Shown piece after piece: positions 7,956 through 17,259 of a DNA stretch of 64,000 nucleotides; position 1 is the stretch's first letter, and every line of letters begins with the position of its first letter. Source of the stretch: Amycolatopsis vancoresmycina (GTDB lineage Bacteria > Actinomycetota > Actinomycetes > Mycobacteriales > Pseudonocardiaceae); NCBI RefSeq assembly GCF_000716785.1, contig NZ_JNYY01000005.1:124001-188000 (forward strand), in the 5' to 3' direction. Position numbers and translations under genes: made by a program. The notes under the pieces are model-generated. The model made no database searches. It saw only the letters and a list, made by a program, of their open reading frames with translations, and was not told the DNA's origin.

Positions 7956-8582
7956 ATGGCCTCGGCCAAGCTGACGCCACTCGGCATCGCCGTGCTGGAG
8001 CTGCTCCACGAGAAGCCCATGCACCCGTACGAGATGGCCACGCTCATGCGCGAGCGGTACGTCGACACCCGGGTCAACGTGAAGGCGGGCTCGCTGTACC
8101 ACACCGTGGAACGGCTGCACCGCGACGGTTTCATCGAGGTCGTCGACACCCAGCGCGACGGCAGGCGGCCCGAACGGACCGTCTACGGCATGACGCAGAC
8201 CGGGCTCGACGAGTTCAACCGGCGCGGCCGCGAACTGCTGGGGGACGTCGCCACGGAGTTCCCCGCCTACCTGACCGGCCTCGCCGTGATCGACGAACTG
8301 GGGCGCGAAACGACGTTGAACGAGCTCGAAACCCGGCTCATGCGGCTGCGCGCCGCGGTGGCCTCCGACCGGACCGTGCTGCAGCGCCTCACCGAGGACA
8401 AGACGCCGGAGATCTACTGGCTCGACTGGCGCTACAGCTGCGACCACCGGCAGTTCGAACTCGAGTGGACCGAACGGCTCGCCGAGGACCTGCGGTCCGG
8501 GCGAATCCCGTTCCAGGAGCACCAACCACCCAAGCTCACGCTCATCACCAAGGAAGACCACGATGAACGCAAGACAAGCTAA
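7956..8582 (+). CDS. PadR-family transcriptional regulator
   Basis: A 208-aa regulator whose ATG is preceded by GGAGGG. The N-terminal winged helix (about residues 1-85) shows the PadR pattern LTPLGIAVLELLHEKPMHPYEM...VKAGSLYHTVERLHRDGFIE. The rest is a helical dimerisation domain of the AphA-like (Vir_act_alpha_C) type. It overlaps the downstream drug-exporter gene by 20 nt. In this common arrangement the regulator represses its own operon and is relieved by the transported drug; the ligand is unknown. Confidence 0.93.
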   Translation: MASAKLTPLGIAVLELLHEKPMHPYEMATLMRERYVDTRVNVKAGSLYHTVERLHRDGFIEVVDTQRDGRRPERTVYGMTQTGLDEFNRRGRELLGDVATEFPAYLTGLAVIDELGRETTLNELETRLMRLRAAVASDRTVLQRLTEDKTPEIYWLDWRYSCDHRQFELEWTERLAEDLRSGRIPFQEHQPPKLTLITKEDHDERKTS

Positions 8583-10176
8583 TCCCTGGGCAGCGCTGGG
8601 CGCGCTGTGCCTCGGCTTCTTCATGATCCTGCTCGACACGACGATCGTGTCGATCGCGATCCCGACCATGCTGAACAAGCTGAACGCCGGGCTGAACTCG
8701 GTCGTCTGGGTGATCAGCGTCTACCTGCTCACCTACGCCGTGCCGATGCTGTTCACCAGCCGGCTCGGTGACCGCTTCGGCCCGAAGCGGGTGTTCCTCG
8801 CCGGGCTCGTCGTGTTCACCGGCGCGTCGCTGTGGTGCGGTCTGTCCGGCAACGTCGAGATGCTGATCGCCGCGCGGGCCGTGCAGGGGCTCGGCGCCGC
8901 CCTGATGACGCCGCAGACGCTGGCGTTCATCACGCACCTGTTCCCGCCGGCCAAGCGCGGCCCGGCGATGGGCATGTGGGGCGGGGTCGCCGGGCTGGCG
9001 ACGATCGCCGGCCCGCTGCTCGGCGGCGTGCTGGTCGACCACCTCGGCTGGGAGTGGATCTTCTTCGTCAACGTCCCGATCGGCGTGATCGCCATCGTGC
9101 TGACGATGATGCTGGTGCCGGACTGGCAGCCGAAGCACGCGCACGCGTTCGACCTGCTGGGGATCTTCCTCTCGAGTGCGGCCCTGCTGTGCATCGTGTT
9201 CGGCGTCCAGAACGGCCAGCAGTACGACTGGGGCACGGTCTTCGGCGGCATCACGGTGTTCGAGATCATCGGCGCCGGCGTGGTGCTGATGATCGCCTTC
9301 CTGGTGTGGCAGCGGTTCAACAAGCGGGAGCCGCTGCTGCCGCTGCAGGTGTTCTCGAACCGGAACTTCTCCGCCGGGACGCTCACCGCGACCACCGTCG
9401 GGTTCGCGATGACCGGCATGTTCCTGCCGCTGGTCATCTACATCCAGTCGGTGCTCGGGCTGAGCCCGACCATGGGCGGCCTGCTCACCGCGCCGATGTC
9501 GCTGCTGTCCGGGATCATCGCGCCGTTCGTCGGGCGCGCGTCGGACAAGGTCAACGGCAAGTACCTGGTGATGTTCGGCCTGGCGGCGCTCGCGGCCGGA
9601 CTGGGGATCATCGCGCTGCAGGCGACGCCGGACAGCAACGCGTGGACGTTCGTCCCGGCGCTGCTGGTGTGCGGGCTCGGCATCGGCTGCATCTTCTCGC
9701 CGATGAGCAACCTGACGATGGGTTCGGTCGAGCCGCGGCTGGCCGGGACCGCGTCCGGCATCTTCAACACCGCCCGCCAGGTCGGCGGCGTGCTCGGCAG
9801 CGCGGCGATCGGCGTGCTGCTGCAGGCGCGGATCAGCGCGTCCATCGCGGACGAGGCGACGAAGGCGGCCGCCCAGCTGCCGGCCCAGTACCGGGCGCCG
9901 TTCGCCGAGGGGATCGCACACGCGGCGGCGAACACCGGCGAGTTCGGCTCGGCGGGCGGCCCGGCGCCGATGCCGGGACTGCCCGCGGAGATCGCCGCGC
10001 AGGCGGGGAAGCTGGCCACCCAGGCAGTCCACAGTGGACTGACCGACGCGGCCCGCGTGACGATGCTGCTGCCGATGGGCGTGCTGCTGCTCGGCGTCCT
10101 GTCCGCCGCGGTGCTGCAGCGGGTCAAGCCGCGCTGGGAGACGCCGGCGCCCGCCGCCGAAGCCGCCGCGGCCTGA
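8563..10176 (+). CDS. DHA2-family (EmrB/QacA) MFS drug:H+ antiporter
   Basis: A 537-aa integral membrane protein with the fourteen-helix DHA2 pattern. Motif A-like RLGDRFGPKRVF follows helix 2. The antiporter motif C region reads GGVAGLATIAGPLLGGVLVD, and WIFFVNVPIG is a hallmark of this family. The N-terminus LDTTIVSIAIP matches the D1 motif of 14-TMS exporters. It begins within the padR gene and is probably under PadR control. It is likely to export toxic compounds or secondary metabolites using proton motive force. Confidence 0.94.
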   Translation: MNARQANPWAALGALCLGFFMILLDTTIVSIAIPTMLNKLNAGLNSVVWVISVYLLTYAVPMLFTSRLGDRFGPKRVFLAGLVVFTGASLWCGLSGNVEMLIAARAVQGLGAALMTPQTLAFITHLFPPAKRGPAMGMWGGVAGLATIAGPLLGGVLVDHLGWEWIFFVNVPIGVIAIVLTMMLVPDWQPKHAHAFDLLGIFLSSAALLCIVFGVQNGQQYDWGTVFGGITVFEIIGAGVVLMIAFLVWQRFNKREPLLPLQVFSNRNFSAGTLTATTVGFAMTGMFLPLVIYIQSVLGLSPTMGGLLTAPMSLLSGIIAPFVGRASDKVNGKYLVMFGLAALAAGLGIIALQATPDSNAWTFVPALLVCGLGIGCIFSPMSNLTMGSVEPRLAGTASGIFNTARQVGGVLGSAAIGVLLQARISASIADEATKAAAQLPAQYRAPFAEGIAHAAANTGEFGSAGGPAPMPGLPAEIAAQAGKLATQAVHSGLTDAARVTMLLPMGVLLLGVLSAAVLQRVKPRWETPAPAAEAAAA

Positions 10177-10187
10177 AACCGCGCAGA

Positions 10188-10220
10188 CCCCCGTTCCGGT
10201 GTCGGGTACCGGAACGGGGG
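10188..10220 (+). terminator. Hairpin terminator after the MFS gene
   Basis: A 13-bp stem pairs CCCCCGTTCCGGT (10188-10200) with ACCGGAACGGGGG (10208-10220) across a 7-nt loop, 11 bp after the exporter stop codon. Confidence 0.78.
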
Positions 10221-10244
10221 CCTGCACGGACCGCGGGAGCGGTG

Positions 10245-10286
10245 GTCTGCCGCGGCGGCTCGTGAGTGGTAAGGAGGGTTCTAACC
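10245..10286 (+). repeat. Dispersed palindromic repeat, copy A (cut by adapter)
   Basis: GTCTGCCGCGGC (10245-10256) is followed by CGTGAGTG and then GGAGGGTT, matching the inverse complement of the element at 57771-57829. The right half is missing because adapter sequence begins at 10287, in the middle of the palindrome. Confidence 0.7.
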
Positions 10287-10337
10287 CTGTCTCTTATACA
10301 CATCTCCGAGCCCACGAGACGGACTCCTATCTCGTAT
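10287..10337 (+). other. Illumina Nextera adapter contamination (assembly artefact)
   Basis: Bases 10287-10320 match the Nextera mosaic end plus the read-2 adapter (CTGTCTCTTATACACATCT then CCGAGCCCACGAGAC). Next comes GGACTCCT (10321-10328), which is i7 index N705, and ATCTCGTAT (10329-10337), the start of the P7 tail. Read in the opposite strand it gives the peptide LVGSEMCIRDR, a known signature of this contaminant in protein databases. It is not biological, and the join between 10286 and 10338 should not be trusted. Confidence 0.97.
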
Positions 10338-11932
10338 AGTGGCACCCCCGAGGCCTTCAGCTTGGCGATGAGGGCGAGGTCTTCGGCGTCGAGGCCGAGC
10401 CCGTTCGGCCGGTCTCCCTGCCCTTCGGCGTACGGCGTTTCGCCCACCACGGCGACCGCGACCTTGTAACCGGAGTTGATTCCGCTACCCGCACGGTCAT
10501 AGGTCACCACCGTGCCTTTCCCGGCACCGGCCTTGATGCCGTCGAGGATCGTCGTGCCGGGGATGACCCGCGCGCCGCTCTGGCCCTGCCAGGTGAGCGT
10601 CCAGCCACCCGCCTGGTTGCCCATGTCGTCGGCGTTCTTCCCGGCCACGAAGATCTTGTTGTCCTGCTTGGCCAGCGGCAGCACGCCGTCGTTCTTCAGC
10701 AGCACCTGCGACTCGCGCGCCGCCTGCCGGGCCACCGCGTGGTGCGCCGCGCTGCCGAAGTCCTGCTGCAGCGAGCGGTCGGTGAGCGGGTGGTCGAACA
10801 GGCCCAGCTCGAACTTCTTCGTGAGGATCCGCCGGTTGGCGTCGTCGATGCGGGACACCGGGACGTGCCCGTTGCCGACCTCCGCCTTCAGCGTGCTGAT
10901 GAACTTCAGGTAGTCGTTCGGGACCATGACCATGTCGATGCCGGCGTTGACGGCCTGGCTGACTTCGGCCGCGGTGAACCCGGCCTGGCCGTCGATCTGG
11001 TCGATGCCGTTCCAGTCGGAGACCACGTAGCCGGAGAAGCCGAGCTCCGTCTTGAGCAGGTCGGTGATCAGGAACTTGTTGCCGTGGTCCTTGACGCCGT
11101 TCCAGCTGTTGAAGCTGATCATCACCGAGCCGACGCCGTGGGCGACCGCGGCCTGGAACGGCGGCAGGTGGATGCGCCGCAGCTCGTCCAGGCTGATCTG
11201 GGTGTTGCCCTGGTCGACGCCGCCGGTGGTGCCGCCGTCGCCGATGAAGTGCTTGGCCGTGGCCATGATCGACGTCGTGGTGCCGAGCGAGGAGCCTTGC
11301 AAGCCCTCGATGACCACGGAGTTCGCGACGGCGTTGGCGGGGACCTCGCCGAAGGACTCGTACGTGCGGCCCCAGCGGTCGTCGCGGGCGACGCAGAGGC
11401 AGGGCGCGAAACCCCACTTGACGCCGGTGGCGGCGGCTTCCCGGGCGGTGATCGCGCCGATCTGCCGAACCAGCGCCGGGTCGCCCGCGGCCCCCAGGCC
11501 GATGTTGTGCGGGAAGATCGTGGCGCCCGGCACGTTGTTGTGGCCGTGCACGGTGTCCGAGCCGTAGACGATCGGGATGCCGAGCCCGGTCGACGTCGCC
11601 GCCCGCTGGTAGGCGTCGACCATGTCCGCCCACCCGGCCGGGGTGTTCGGCGACGGCGCCGAGCCGCCGCCGGAGAGGATGGACCCGAGCCGGGCGGCGG
11701 CGGACTGGGCGGGCGTCGCGGCGCCCCGCTCGCCCTCGGTCATCTGCCCGACCTTGTCGTCGAGCGTCATCCGCGCCATCAGGTCCGAGACGCGGTCGGC
11801 CACCGAGGCGCGCGGGTTCTTGTACAGCGGCGTCGCGGCGGCGGACGCCATCGGGACGAGGGCCGTGCCCGCGAGGAGGAGGCCGGCCAACGCAGTCGTT
11901 CGCAATGATCTCGTGGTGCGGAGGAGCGGCAT
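10338..11932 (-). CDS. Secreted glycoside hydrolase family 3 beta-glucosidase, 3' end lost to artefact
   Basis: About 530 genuine residues from ATG 11932, preceded by GGAGAG. The first 33 residues form a signal peptide (RTTRSLRTTALAGLLLAG...AASA-type end). The GH3 N-domain shows IPIVYGSDTVHG, the KHF motif at 227-229 (KHFIGDG) and the catalytic nucleophile Asp306 in VVSDWNGI. The GH3 C-domain begins around ESQVLLKNDGVLPL. It resembles exo-1,4-beta-glucan glucohydrolases that release glucose from cello-oligosaccharides outside the cell. The true protein breaks off after KLKASGV, where the adapter at 10287-10337 begins. A further stretch of the C-terminal domain, perhaps 80-120 residues, is absent. 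Any protein continuing through LVGSEMCIRDR is spurious. Confidence 0.88.
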
Positions 11933-12050
11933 TGGTCTCTCCGTGACGTTCCGTCGATCCATAAGTTGCGAGCCAAAACAAATTAGCTCTCCCCTGGCGT
12001 GACGCCGGTCACAATTCGGTCACGACCGCCTGGTCAAGTAAGTTTCAGTC

Positions 12051-12680
12051 GTGCAGTTCGTCCTCGCCTCCCAGTCCCCCGCCCGCCTCGCCCTCCTGCG
12101 CTCCGCGGGCCTCGATCCGGCCGTTTTCGTCTCCGGCGTCGACGAAGACGCCGTCGCCGCCGCCCTGCCCGATCCGTCGCCGTCCGAGCTGGTCATGGCG
12201 CTCGCCGCGGCCAAGGCCGAAGCGGTCGTCGACCAGGTCGCCGCCGCGCACCCGGACGCCGTCGTCGTCGCCTGCGACTCGATGCTGTCGATCCACGGGC
12301 AGATGGTCGGGAAGCCCGGTTCGCCGGAGGTCGCCCGGTCCCGCTGGGCCGCGATGGCGGGGGCAACCGGTGAACTCCTCACCGGCCACGCGGTCGTCCG
12401 GCTCGACGGCGGGACGCGCGCGAAGGAGACCAGCGGCTGGGAGTCGACCACCGTCCGCTTCGGCACGCCGAGCGCGCACGAGATCGACACCTACGTCGCC
12501 AGCGGCGAGCCGCTGCAGGTGGCCGGCGGCTTCACGATCGACGGCCGGGGCGGCTGGTTCGTCGACGGTCTCGACGGCGGCCACACGAGCGTCATCGGCA
12601 TCAGCCTGCCGCTCACGCGCCGCCTGCTGGCCGAGGTCGGCGTGAGTGTCGTGGATCTCTGGCAGCCTCCCGCATCCTGA
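12051..12680 (+). CDS. maf: Maf-like nucleotide pyrophosphatase
   Basis: A 209-aa protein with a GTG start. The N-terminal LASQSPARLALLRSAG motif, the Asp-containing VVACDSML (catalytic base region) and VGKPGSPEVA are diagnostic of Maf/YhdE proteins. These hydrolyse the pyrophosphate of non-canonical or modified NTPs such as dTTP, UTP or m7GTP analogues, in the cytoplasm. Mycobacteria place maf close to accA3, as here (accA3 at 15405). It is divergent from the GH3 gene across about 120 bp. Substrate preference cannot be read from the sequence. Confidence 0.92.
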   Translation: MQFVLASQSPARLALLRSAGLDPAVFVSGVDEDAVAAALPDPSPSELVMALAAAKAEAVVDQVAAAHPDAVVVACDSMLSIHGQMVGKPGSPEVARSRWAAMAGATGELLTGHAVVRLDGGTRAKETSGWESTTVRFGTPSAHEIDTYVASGEPLQVAGGFTIDGRGGWFVDGLDGGHTSVIGISLPLTRRLLAEVGVSVVDLWQPPAS

Positions 12681-12780
12681 GAACGGCACCACACCTTCGG
12701 GTGATCCGGAAGAGTCCTCCCTTGCCTGACGTTCCCGTTACCCGGCAAGACTGGAAATTTTCGAGCACCGGAGTCGCCCC

Positions 12781-14133
12781 GTGTCTTTCGTACGGACATA
12801 CACCAAGCCGCGGGTGTTCGCGGCCGCGGTTCTCGGCTCGCTCGTCGTCGGCGCCCTGCTGGGCGTCGTCGCACGGCAGACCGAGGCCGGCTGGCTGACC
12901 GATCTCCTCGACCAGATCGGCACCATCTTCACCACGCTGCTGCAGATCGCGGTGATCCCGCTGGTCTTCACGGCGATCGTGGTCGGCATCAACAGCCTCC
13001 GGAAGCTCGGCGGCGGCCGCACCGCCGCCCGCCTCGGCGGCAAGACGGTGCTGTGGTTCGCGATCACGTCGTTCATCGCGTCGCTGATCGGCATCGCGGT
13101 CGGCCGGATCTTCAACCCGGGCGCCGGCGGCCTCGGCGGTGTCGAAGCCACGGCCAAGAACGCCGACAAGGCAGCGAAGAGCGTCGACCACTGGGGTTCG
13201 TGGGACGCCTTCGTCAACGGGCTGCTGCCGGAGAACTTCGTGAAAGCGTTCTCCGACGGCGAGACGCTGCAAGTGCTGTTCCTCGCGCTGGTCATCGGCG
13301 CGGCCGCGTACAGCCTGGGCGACAAGGCGAAGCCGTTCGTGGACTTCACGACCAGCGTGTTCGAAATCATCCAGCGCTACCTCGGCTGGATCGTCCGGCT
13401 GGCCCCGATCGGCATCATCGGCCTGATCGGCGCGGCGGTCGCCAACTACGGCGACGCGCTGTTCCGCCCGCTGTTCTCGACGACGCTCGCGGTGTACGTC
13501 GGCTGCCTGCTCGTGCTGTTCGTCGTCTACCCGATCCTGCTGCAGTTCGTGGCGAAGGTCAGCCCGCTGAAGTTCTTCGCGAAGGCGGGCACGGCGATCC
13601 AGTTCGCGTTCGCCTCGCAGTCCTCGGCCGCGACCCTGCCGCTGACCCGCCAGTCCGCGGTCAACCTCGGCGTCCAGCCGGCGTACGCGGCCTTCGCGAC
13701 CCCGCTCGGCAGCGCGACCAAGATGGACGGCTGCGCGGCGGTCTTCCCGGCGATCGCGGCGATCTTCGTCGCCAACCTGGCCGGGGTGTCGCTGAACTTC
13801 TGGCAGTACGTGGGCATCGTCGTGGTCGCCGTGGTCGGCGCACTGGCGACGGCCGGGACCACCGGCTGGCTGACGGCGTTCACGCTGACGACGTCGTTCA
13901 TCGGCCTCGACGCCAAGCAGGTGGCGCTCGGCCTGGCGCTCATCTACTCGGTCAACCCGATCATGGACATGATGCGGACGGCGACGAACGTGGCCGGCCA
14001 GATCGTGGTCCCGACGATCGTGGCCCGCAGCGAAGGCCTCCTCGACGACGAGGTCCTCGACGCCCCGACCGACCGCCCGCTCACGACGGACGACGGCTCG
14101 GCGGCCCGGCACACGGAACCCGCGCCCGCCTGA
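12781..14133 (+). CDS. Dicarboxylate/amino acid:cation symporter (DAACS)
   Basis: A 450-aa membrane transporter with GTG start 12781 and GGAG ten bases upstream. It shows DAACS signatures: the serine-rich hairpin FASQSSAATLPLT (HP1), LGSATKMDGCA at the TM7 NMDGT-like position, HP2 around GTTGWLTAF, and NPIMDMMRTATNVAGQ, the TM8 binding-site motif in which the Asp and Arg contact substrate. Members co-import succinate, fumarate, malate or glutamate/aspartate with Na+ or H+. The Arg in MMRTATN suggests acidic substrates. It stands alone, ending at the bidirectional hairpin 14147-14178. Confidence 0.93.
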   Translation: MSFVRTYTKPRVFAAAVLGSLVVGALLGVVARQTEAGWLTDLLDQIGTIFTTLLQIAVIPLVFTAIVVGINSLRKLGGGRTAARLGGKTVLWFAITSFIASLIGIAVGRIFNPGAGGLGGVEATAKNADKAAKSVDHWGSWDAFVNGLLPENFVKAFSDGETLQVLFLALVIGAAAYSLGDKAKPFVDFTTSVFEIIQRYLGWIVRLAPIGIIGLIGAAVANYGDALFRPLFSTTLAVYVGCLLVLFVVYPILLQFVAKVSPLKFFAKAGTAIQFAFASQSSAATLPLTRQSAVNLGVQPAYAAFATPLGSATKMDGCAAVFPAIAAIFVANLAGVSLNFWQYVGIVVVAVVGALATAGTTGWLTAFTLTTSFIGLDAKQVALGLALIYSVNPIMDMMRTATNVAGQIVVPTIVARSEGLLDDEVLDAPTDRPLTTDDGSAARHTEPAPA

Positions 14134-14146
14134 TCCACCCGACGTC

Positions 14147-14178
14147 GAAGGCCGCCTCGAACCTTCGAGGCGGCCTTC
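14147..14178. terminator. Bidirectional hairpin terminator
   Basis: Arms GAAGGCCGCCTCGAA (14147-14161) and TTCGAGGCGGCCTTC (14164-14178) form a 15-bp perfect stem between the convergent symporter gene and the minus-strand gene ending at 14186. Confidence 0.85.
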
Positions 14179-14185
14179 ACGCGTC

Positions 14186-14908
14186 TCAGGACGGGCAGCT
14201 GCGCAGGTCGGCGCGGGTCAGGCGGATGTCCGGCCAGCCGCGCAGGTCCGACGGCGACGTCACCCGCCGTGTGCAGCCCACCGACCGGCCCGACAGGTCG
14301 TACACCTCGCCGAGCACGGGGGCCGTCGTGCACTTCGGCGTGCCGGAGGCGGAGTCCGGGCAGTCGTGGCGGACCACGATCACGTCGGGGCTGGCGTCGG
14401 CCGTGACGTCGTAGAGCGACAGCGTCCCGGCGTCCGCGTAGAACGGCTTGCCCGGGTCGCGCCACACTCCCCCGCTGCCGACCAGCAGCTCGCCGTACGC
14501 GGCCGTGCCGTCGTCGCCGACGTCCCCGCGGACCAGGCACGCCGGGGCCGGGCCGTCGATGCAGCGCAGGGAGTTCTGGTCCAGCCGCACGCCCAGCTGG
14601 GCGATCGACAGCTCGAACACCGTGCCCGGCTCGGGCCCGACGCGCAGCCGCGCCGAACCGCCCGCGGTGTCGGTCAGCAGCACCACCGGCGTGCCCCCGA
14701 CGGTCACCGCCGCGAGCTGGCGGCAGGGGCCGCCACCGCAGGTCACGGCGGGTGTCACCGGCGCGGCGGCGGGCTCGGCCGCCCCCGGCGCCACCTCGGG
14801 CCGCGGCCGCAGCAGGAACACCGCACCGATCGCGCCGACGGTCACCACCGCGGCCAGCACCGCGGTGAGCAGCGCCGACCGGGGCGTCCGCGCTGCCGTA
14901 GTCCGCAT
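14186..14908 (-). CDS. Membrane-anchored exported protein of unknown function
   Basis: A 240-aa protein from ATG 14908. A short basic N-terminus precedes one hydrophobic helix (about residues 12-33, LLTAVLAAVVTVGAIGAVFLL), then a Pro/Ala linker. The C-terminal domain of about 190 residues contains six or more cysteines (CGGGPC, RCIDGPAPACLV, HDCPDS, KCTTAP, GCTRRV, LRSCPS), which suggests disulfides outside the membrane. Segments such as GDVGDDGTAAYGELLVG and YDVTADASPDVIVV resemble FG-GAP/VCBS-like calcium-binding loops, which is weak evidence. No function is assigned. Confidence 0.75.
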   Translation of the reverse strand: MRTTAARTPRSALLTAVLAAVVTVGAIGAVFLLRPRPEVAPGAAEPAAAPVTPAVTCGGGPCRQLAAVTVGGTPVVLLTDTAGGSARLRVGPEPGTVFELSIAQLGVRLDQNSLRCIDGPAPACLVRGDVGDDGTAAYGELLVGSGGVWRDPGKPFYADAGTLSLYDVTADASPDVIVVRHDCPDSASGTPKCTTAPVLGEVYDLSGRSVGCTRRVTSPSDLRGWPDIRLTRADLRSCPS

Positions 14909-15022
14909 AAGACAGAGCGTAAGCCGCTTCGCGGCCGTCCGTCGGAAGCGCCCCGTCGCGGTGTGGCCGGTTCAACCCGACGGGGTCACGCGTAGCGGTA
15001 CGTATCCATCTATGTTGTCAGG

Positions 15023-15298
15023 GTGACGAACCCGAACCTGCCGCCCGCCCTGTACCTCCCGACCGGCCCGGTCGACGTCGAAGCCGAAGGCGCGTCGATC
15101 GAACTGCGCCGCACGCCGGACGGCCGCACCGCGCTGGTCGCGTTCACCGCGCTGGACCGGCTGATCGACTGCTGCGGCGAGCACCAGCCGTGGGCGCTGG
15201 TGAACACCGAGCACCTGGCCAAGGTCCACGCGGCGAACCCGTACGACGTGATCGTGCTCGACTCGCCCCTGCCCGAGGAGCTGCGCCACCACGTCTGA
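15023..15298 (+). CDS. SAV_915-like small protein (SseB-type fold)
   Basis: A 91-aa soluble protein with a GTG start at 15023. The pattern [46 protein letters not shown] resembles the SAV_915/SseB N-terminal group of small actinobacterial proteins, whose function is unknown. Two adjacent cysteines (CCGEH) stand out. It lies between the exported-protein gene and accA3 and is transcribed towards accA3. Confidence 0.7.
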   Translation: MTNPNLPPALYLPTGPVDVEAEGASIELRRTPDGRTALVAFTALDRLIDCCGEHQPWALVNTEHLAKVHAANPYDVIVLDSPLPEELRHHV

Positions 15299-15404
15299 GC
15301 GTGGTTCACCTCTCACTCAAGAGACTCCCGACGTCATATCCGTAGACTTCCCTGATGCCGCGTGGGCGGTCAGCAATGCAGCTGTCGGACGCAGGAGGTG
15401 CGGG

Positions 15405-17201
15405 GTGGCCGAGCAGGTCGGCGAATCCACGGGTGGTCCGGTGACCAGGATCCTGGTCGCCAACCGTGGCGAAATCGCGGTACGCGTGATCAGAGCCGCC
15501 AAGGACGCCGGGTTGGCCAGCGTCGCGGTGTACGCCGATCCGGACCGCGATGCGCCCCACGTGCGCCTGGCCGACGAAGCCTTCGCGCTGGGCGGCACCA
15601 CGGCGGCCGAGAGCTACCTGAACTTCGACAAGCTCCTGGACGCCGCCAAGCGCTCGGGCGCCGACTCGGTGCACCCGGGCTACGGCTTCCTCTCCGAGAA
15701 CGCGGACTTCGCCCAGGCCGTCCTCGACGCCGGGCTGACCTGGATCGGGCCGAGCCCACAGGCCATCCGCGACCTCGGCGACAAGGTCACCGCCCGCCAC
15801 ATCGCGATGCGCGCGGGCGCGCCGCTGGTGCCGGGCACGAAGGAGCCGGTCAAGGACGCGTCCGAGATCGTCGCGTTCGCCGACGAGCACGGCCTGCCGG
15901 TGGCCATCAAGGCCGCGTTCGGCGGCGGCGGGCGCGGCCTGAAGGTGGCGCGCACCCGCGAAGAGATCCCCGAGCTGTTCGAGTCGGCCACCCGCGAGGC
16001 GGTCGCCGCGTTCGGCCGCGGCGAGTGCTTCGTCGAGCGGTACTTGGACAAGCCGCGGCACGTCGAAGCCCAGGTGCTGGCCGACATGCACGGCAACGCG
16101 ATCGTCGTCGGCACCCGCGACTGCTCGCTGCAACGCCGTCACCAGAAGCTCGTCGAGGAGGCGCCGGCGCCGTTCCTGAGCGACGAGCAGCGCAAGCGCA
16201 TCCACGAGTCCGCGAAGGCGATCTGCAAGGAAGCCGGCTACTACGGCGCCGGCACGGTCGAGTACCTCGTCGCGACCGACGGCACGATCTCCTTCCTCGA
16301 GGTCAACACGCGGCTGCAGGTCGAGCACCCGGTTTCGGAGGAAACCACCGGTCTGGACCTGGTGCGCGAGATGTTCCGCATCGCCCGCGGCGAGCCGCTG
16401 CGGATCACCGAAGACCCCGAGCCCCGCGGCCACTCGATCGAGTTCCGCATCAACGGCGAGGACGCCGGCCGCGGCTTCCTGCCCGCGCCGGGCACGGTGA
16501 CGAAGTTCGTCGCGCCGAGCGGTCCCGGCGTGCGCGTCGACTCCGGTGTCGAATCCGGCAGCGTCATCGGCGGGCAGTTCGACTCGATGCTGGCCAAGCT
16601 GATCGTCACCGGATCGGACCGCAACAACGCCCTCGAGCGCAGCCGCCGCGCGCTGGCCGAGATGGTCGTCGAAGGCATGGCGACGGTGCTGCCGTTCGAC
16701 CGCGTGATCGTCGACGACCCGGCGTTCATCGGCGACGAGAACGGCTTCAGCGTGCACACGCGCTGGATCGAGACGGAGTTCGACAACAAGATCGAGCCCT
16801 TCGTGGCGCCGGACGTCGAAGCCGCCGAAGAGGAACCGCGGCAGAACGTCGTCGTCGAGGTCGGCGGGCGGCGCCTGGAAGTGTCGCTGCCGGGCGGGTT
16901 CGCGTTCGAAGGCGGCGGTGGCGGCGGCGGCACGGCCGTCAAGGCGAAGCCGCGCAAGCGCGCCGGCGGCACCAAGGCCGCGGTGAGCGGCGACGCCGTC
17001 ACGGCGCCGATGCAGGGCACGATCGTCAAGGTGGCCGTCGAAGAGGGCCAGTCGGTCGAAGCCGGTGAGCTGATCGTCGTCCTCGAGGCGATGAAGATGG
17101 AGAACCCGGTCACCGCACACAAAGCGGGCACCGTCACCGGCCTTTCGGTCGAGGTCGGCGCCGCCGTGACGCAGGGCACACAGCTGCTCGAGATCAAGTA
17201 G
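15405..17201 (+). CDS. accA3: Acyl-CoA carboxylase alpha subunit (biotin carboxylase + BCCP)
   Basis: A 598-aa two-domain enzyme with a GTG start at 15405 preceded by GGAGGTG. The biotin carboxylase domain begins [19 protein letters not shown] and has the ATP-grasp glycine loop GGGGRGLK plus VEHPVSEE. After a linker rich in glycine, a biotinyl domain carries EAMKMENP with biotin-accepting Lys564. It ATP-dependently carboxylates biotin and passes CO2 to separate AccD-type beta subunits, making malonyl-CoA and methylmalonyl-CoA. In mycobacteria the orthologue AccA3 serves several carboxylases. No accD lies beside it in this window. It links functionally to the methylmalonyl-CoA mutase genes at 33115-37115. 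Confidence 0.95.
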   Translation: MAEQVGESTGGPVTRILVANRGEIAVRVIRAAKDAGLASVAVYADPDRDAPHVRLADEAFALGGTTAAESYLNFDKLLDAAKRSGADSVHPGYGFLSENADFAQAVLDAGLTWIGPSPQAIRDLGDKVTARHIAMRAGAPLVPGTKEPVKDASEIVAFADEHGLPVAIKAAFGGGGRGLKVARTREEIPELFESATREAVAAFGRGECFVERYLDKPRHVEAQVLADMHGNAIVVGTRDCSLQRRHQKLVEEAPAPFLSDEQRKRIHESAKAICKEAGYYGAGTVEYLVATDGTISFLEVNTRLQVEHPVSEETTGLDLVREMFRIARGEPLRITEDPEPRGHSIEFRINGEDAGRGFLPAPGTVTKFVAPSGPGVRVDSGVESGSVIGGQFDSMLAKLIVTGSDRNNALERSRRALAEMVVEGMATVLPFDRVIVDDPAFIGDENGFSVHTRWIETEFDNKIEPFVAPDVEAAEEEPRQNVVVEVGGRRLEVSLPGGFAFEGGGGGGGTAVKAKPRKRAGGTKAAVSGDAVTAPMQGTIVKVAVEEGQSVEAGELIVVLEAMKMENPVTAHKAGTVTGLSVEVGAAVTQGTQLLEIK

Positions 17202-17259
17202 CGCGGTTCGTTACGGATGTCGTGGTGGGCCGCCCCCGAGGCGGCCTACCATCGACTAC

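Noticed and set aside
10266..10469. A small plus-strand protein containing SLIHISEPTRR
   Set aside because: That peptide is a translation of Nextera adapter sequence, not a gene.
15023..15298. A biotin protein ligase or AccE-like epsilon subunit next to accA3
   Set aside because: The sequence has no ligase motif and matches the SAV_915/SseB-type pattern instead.
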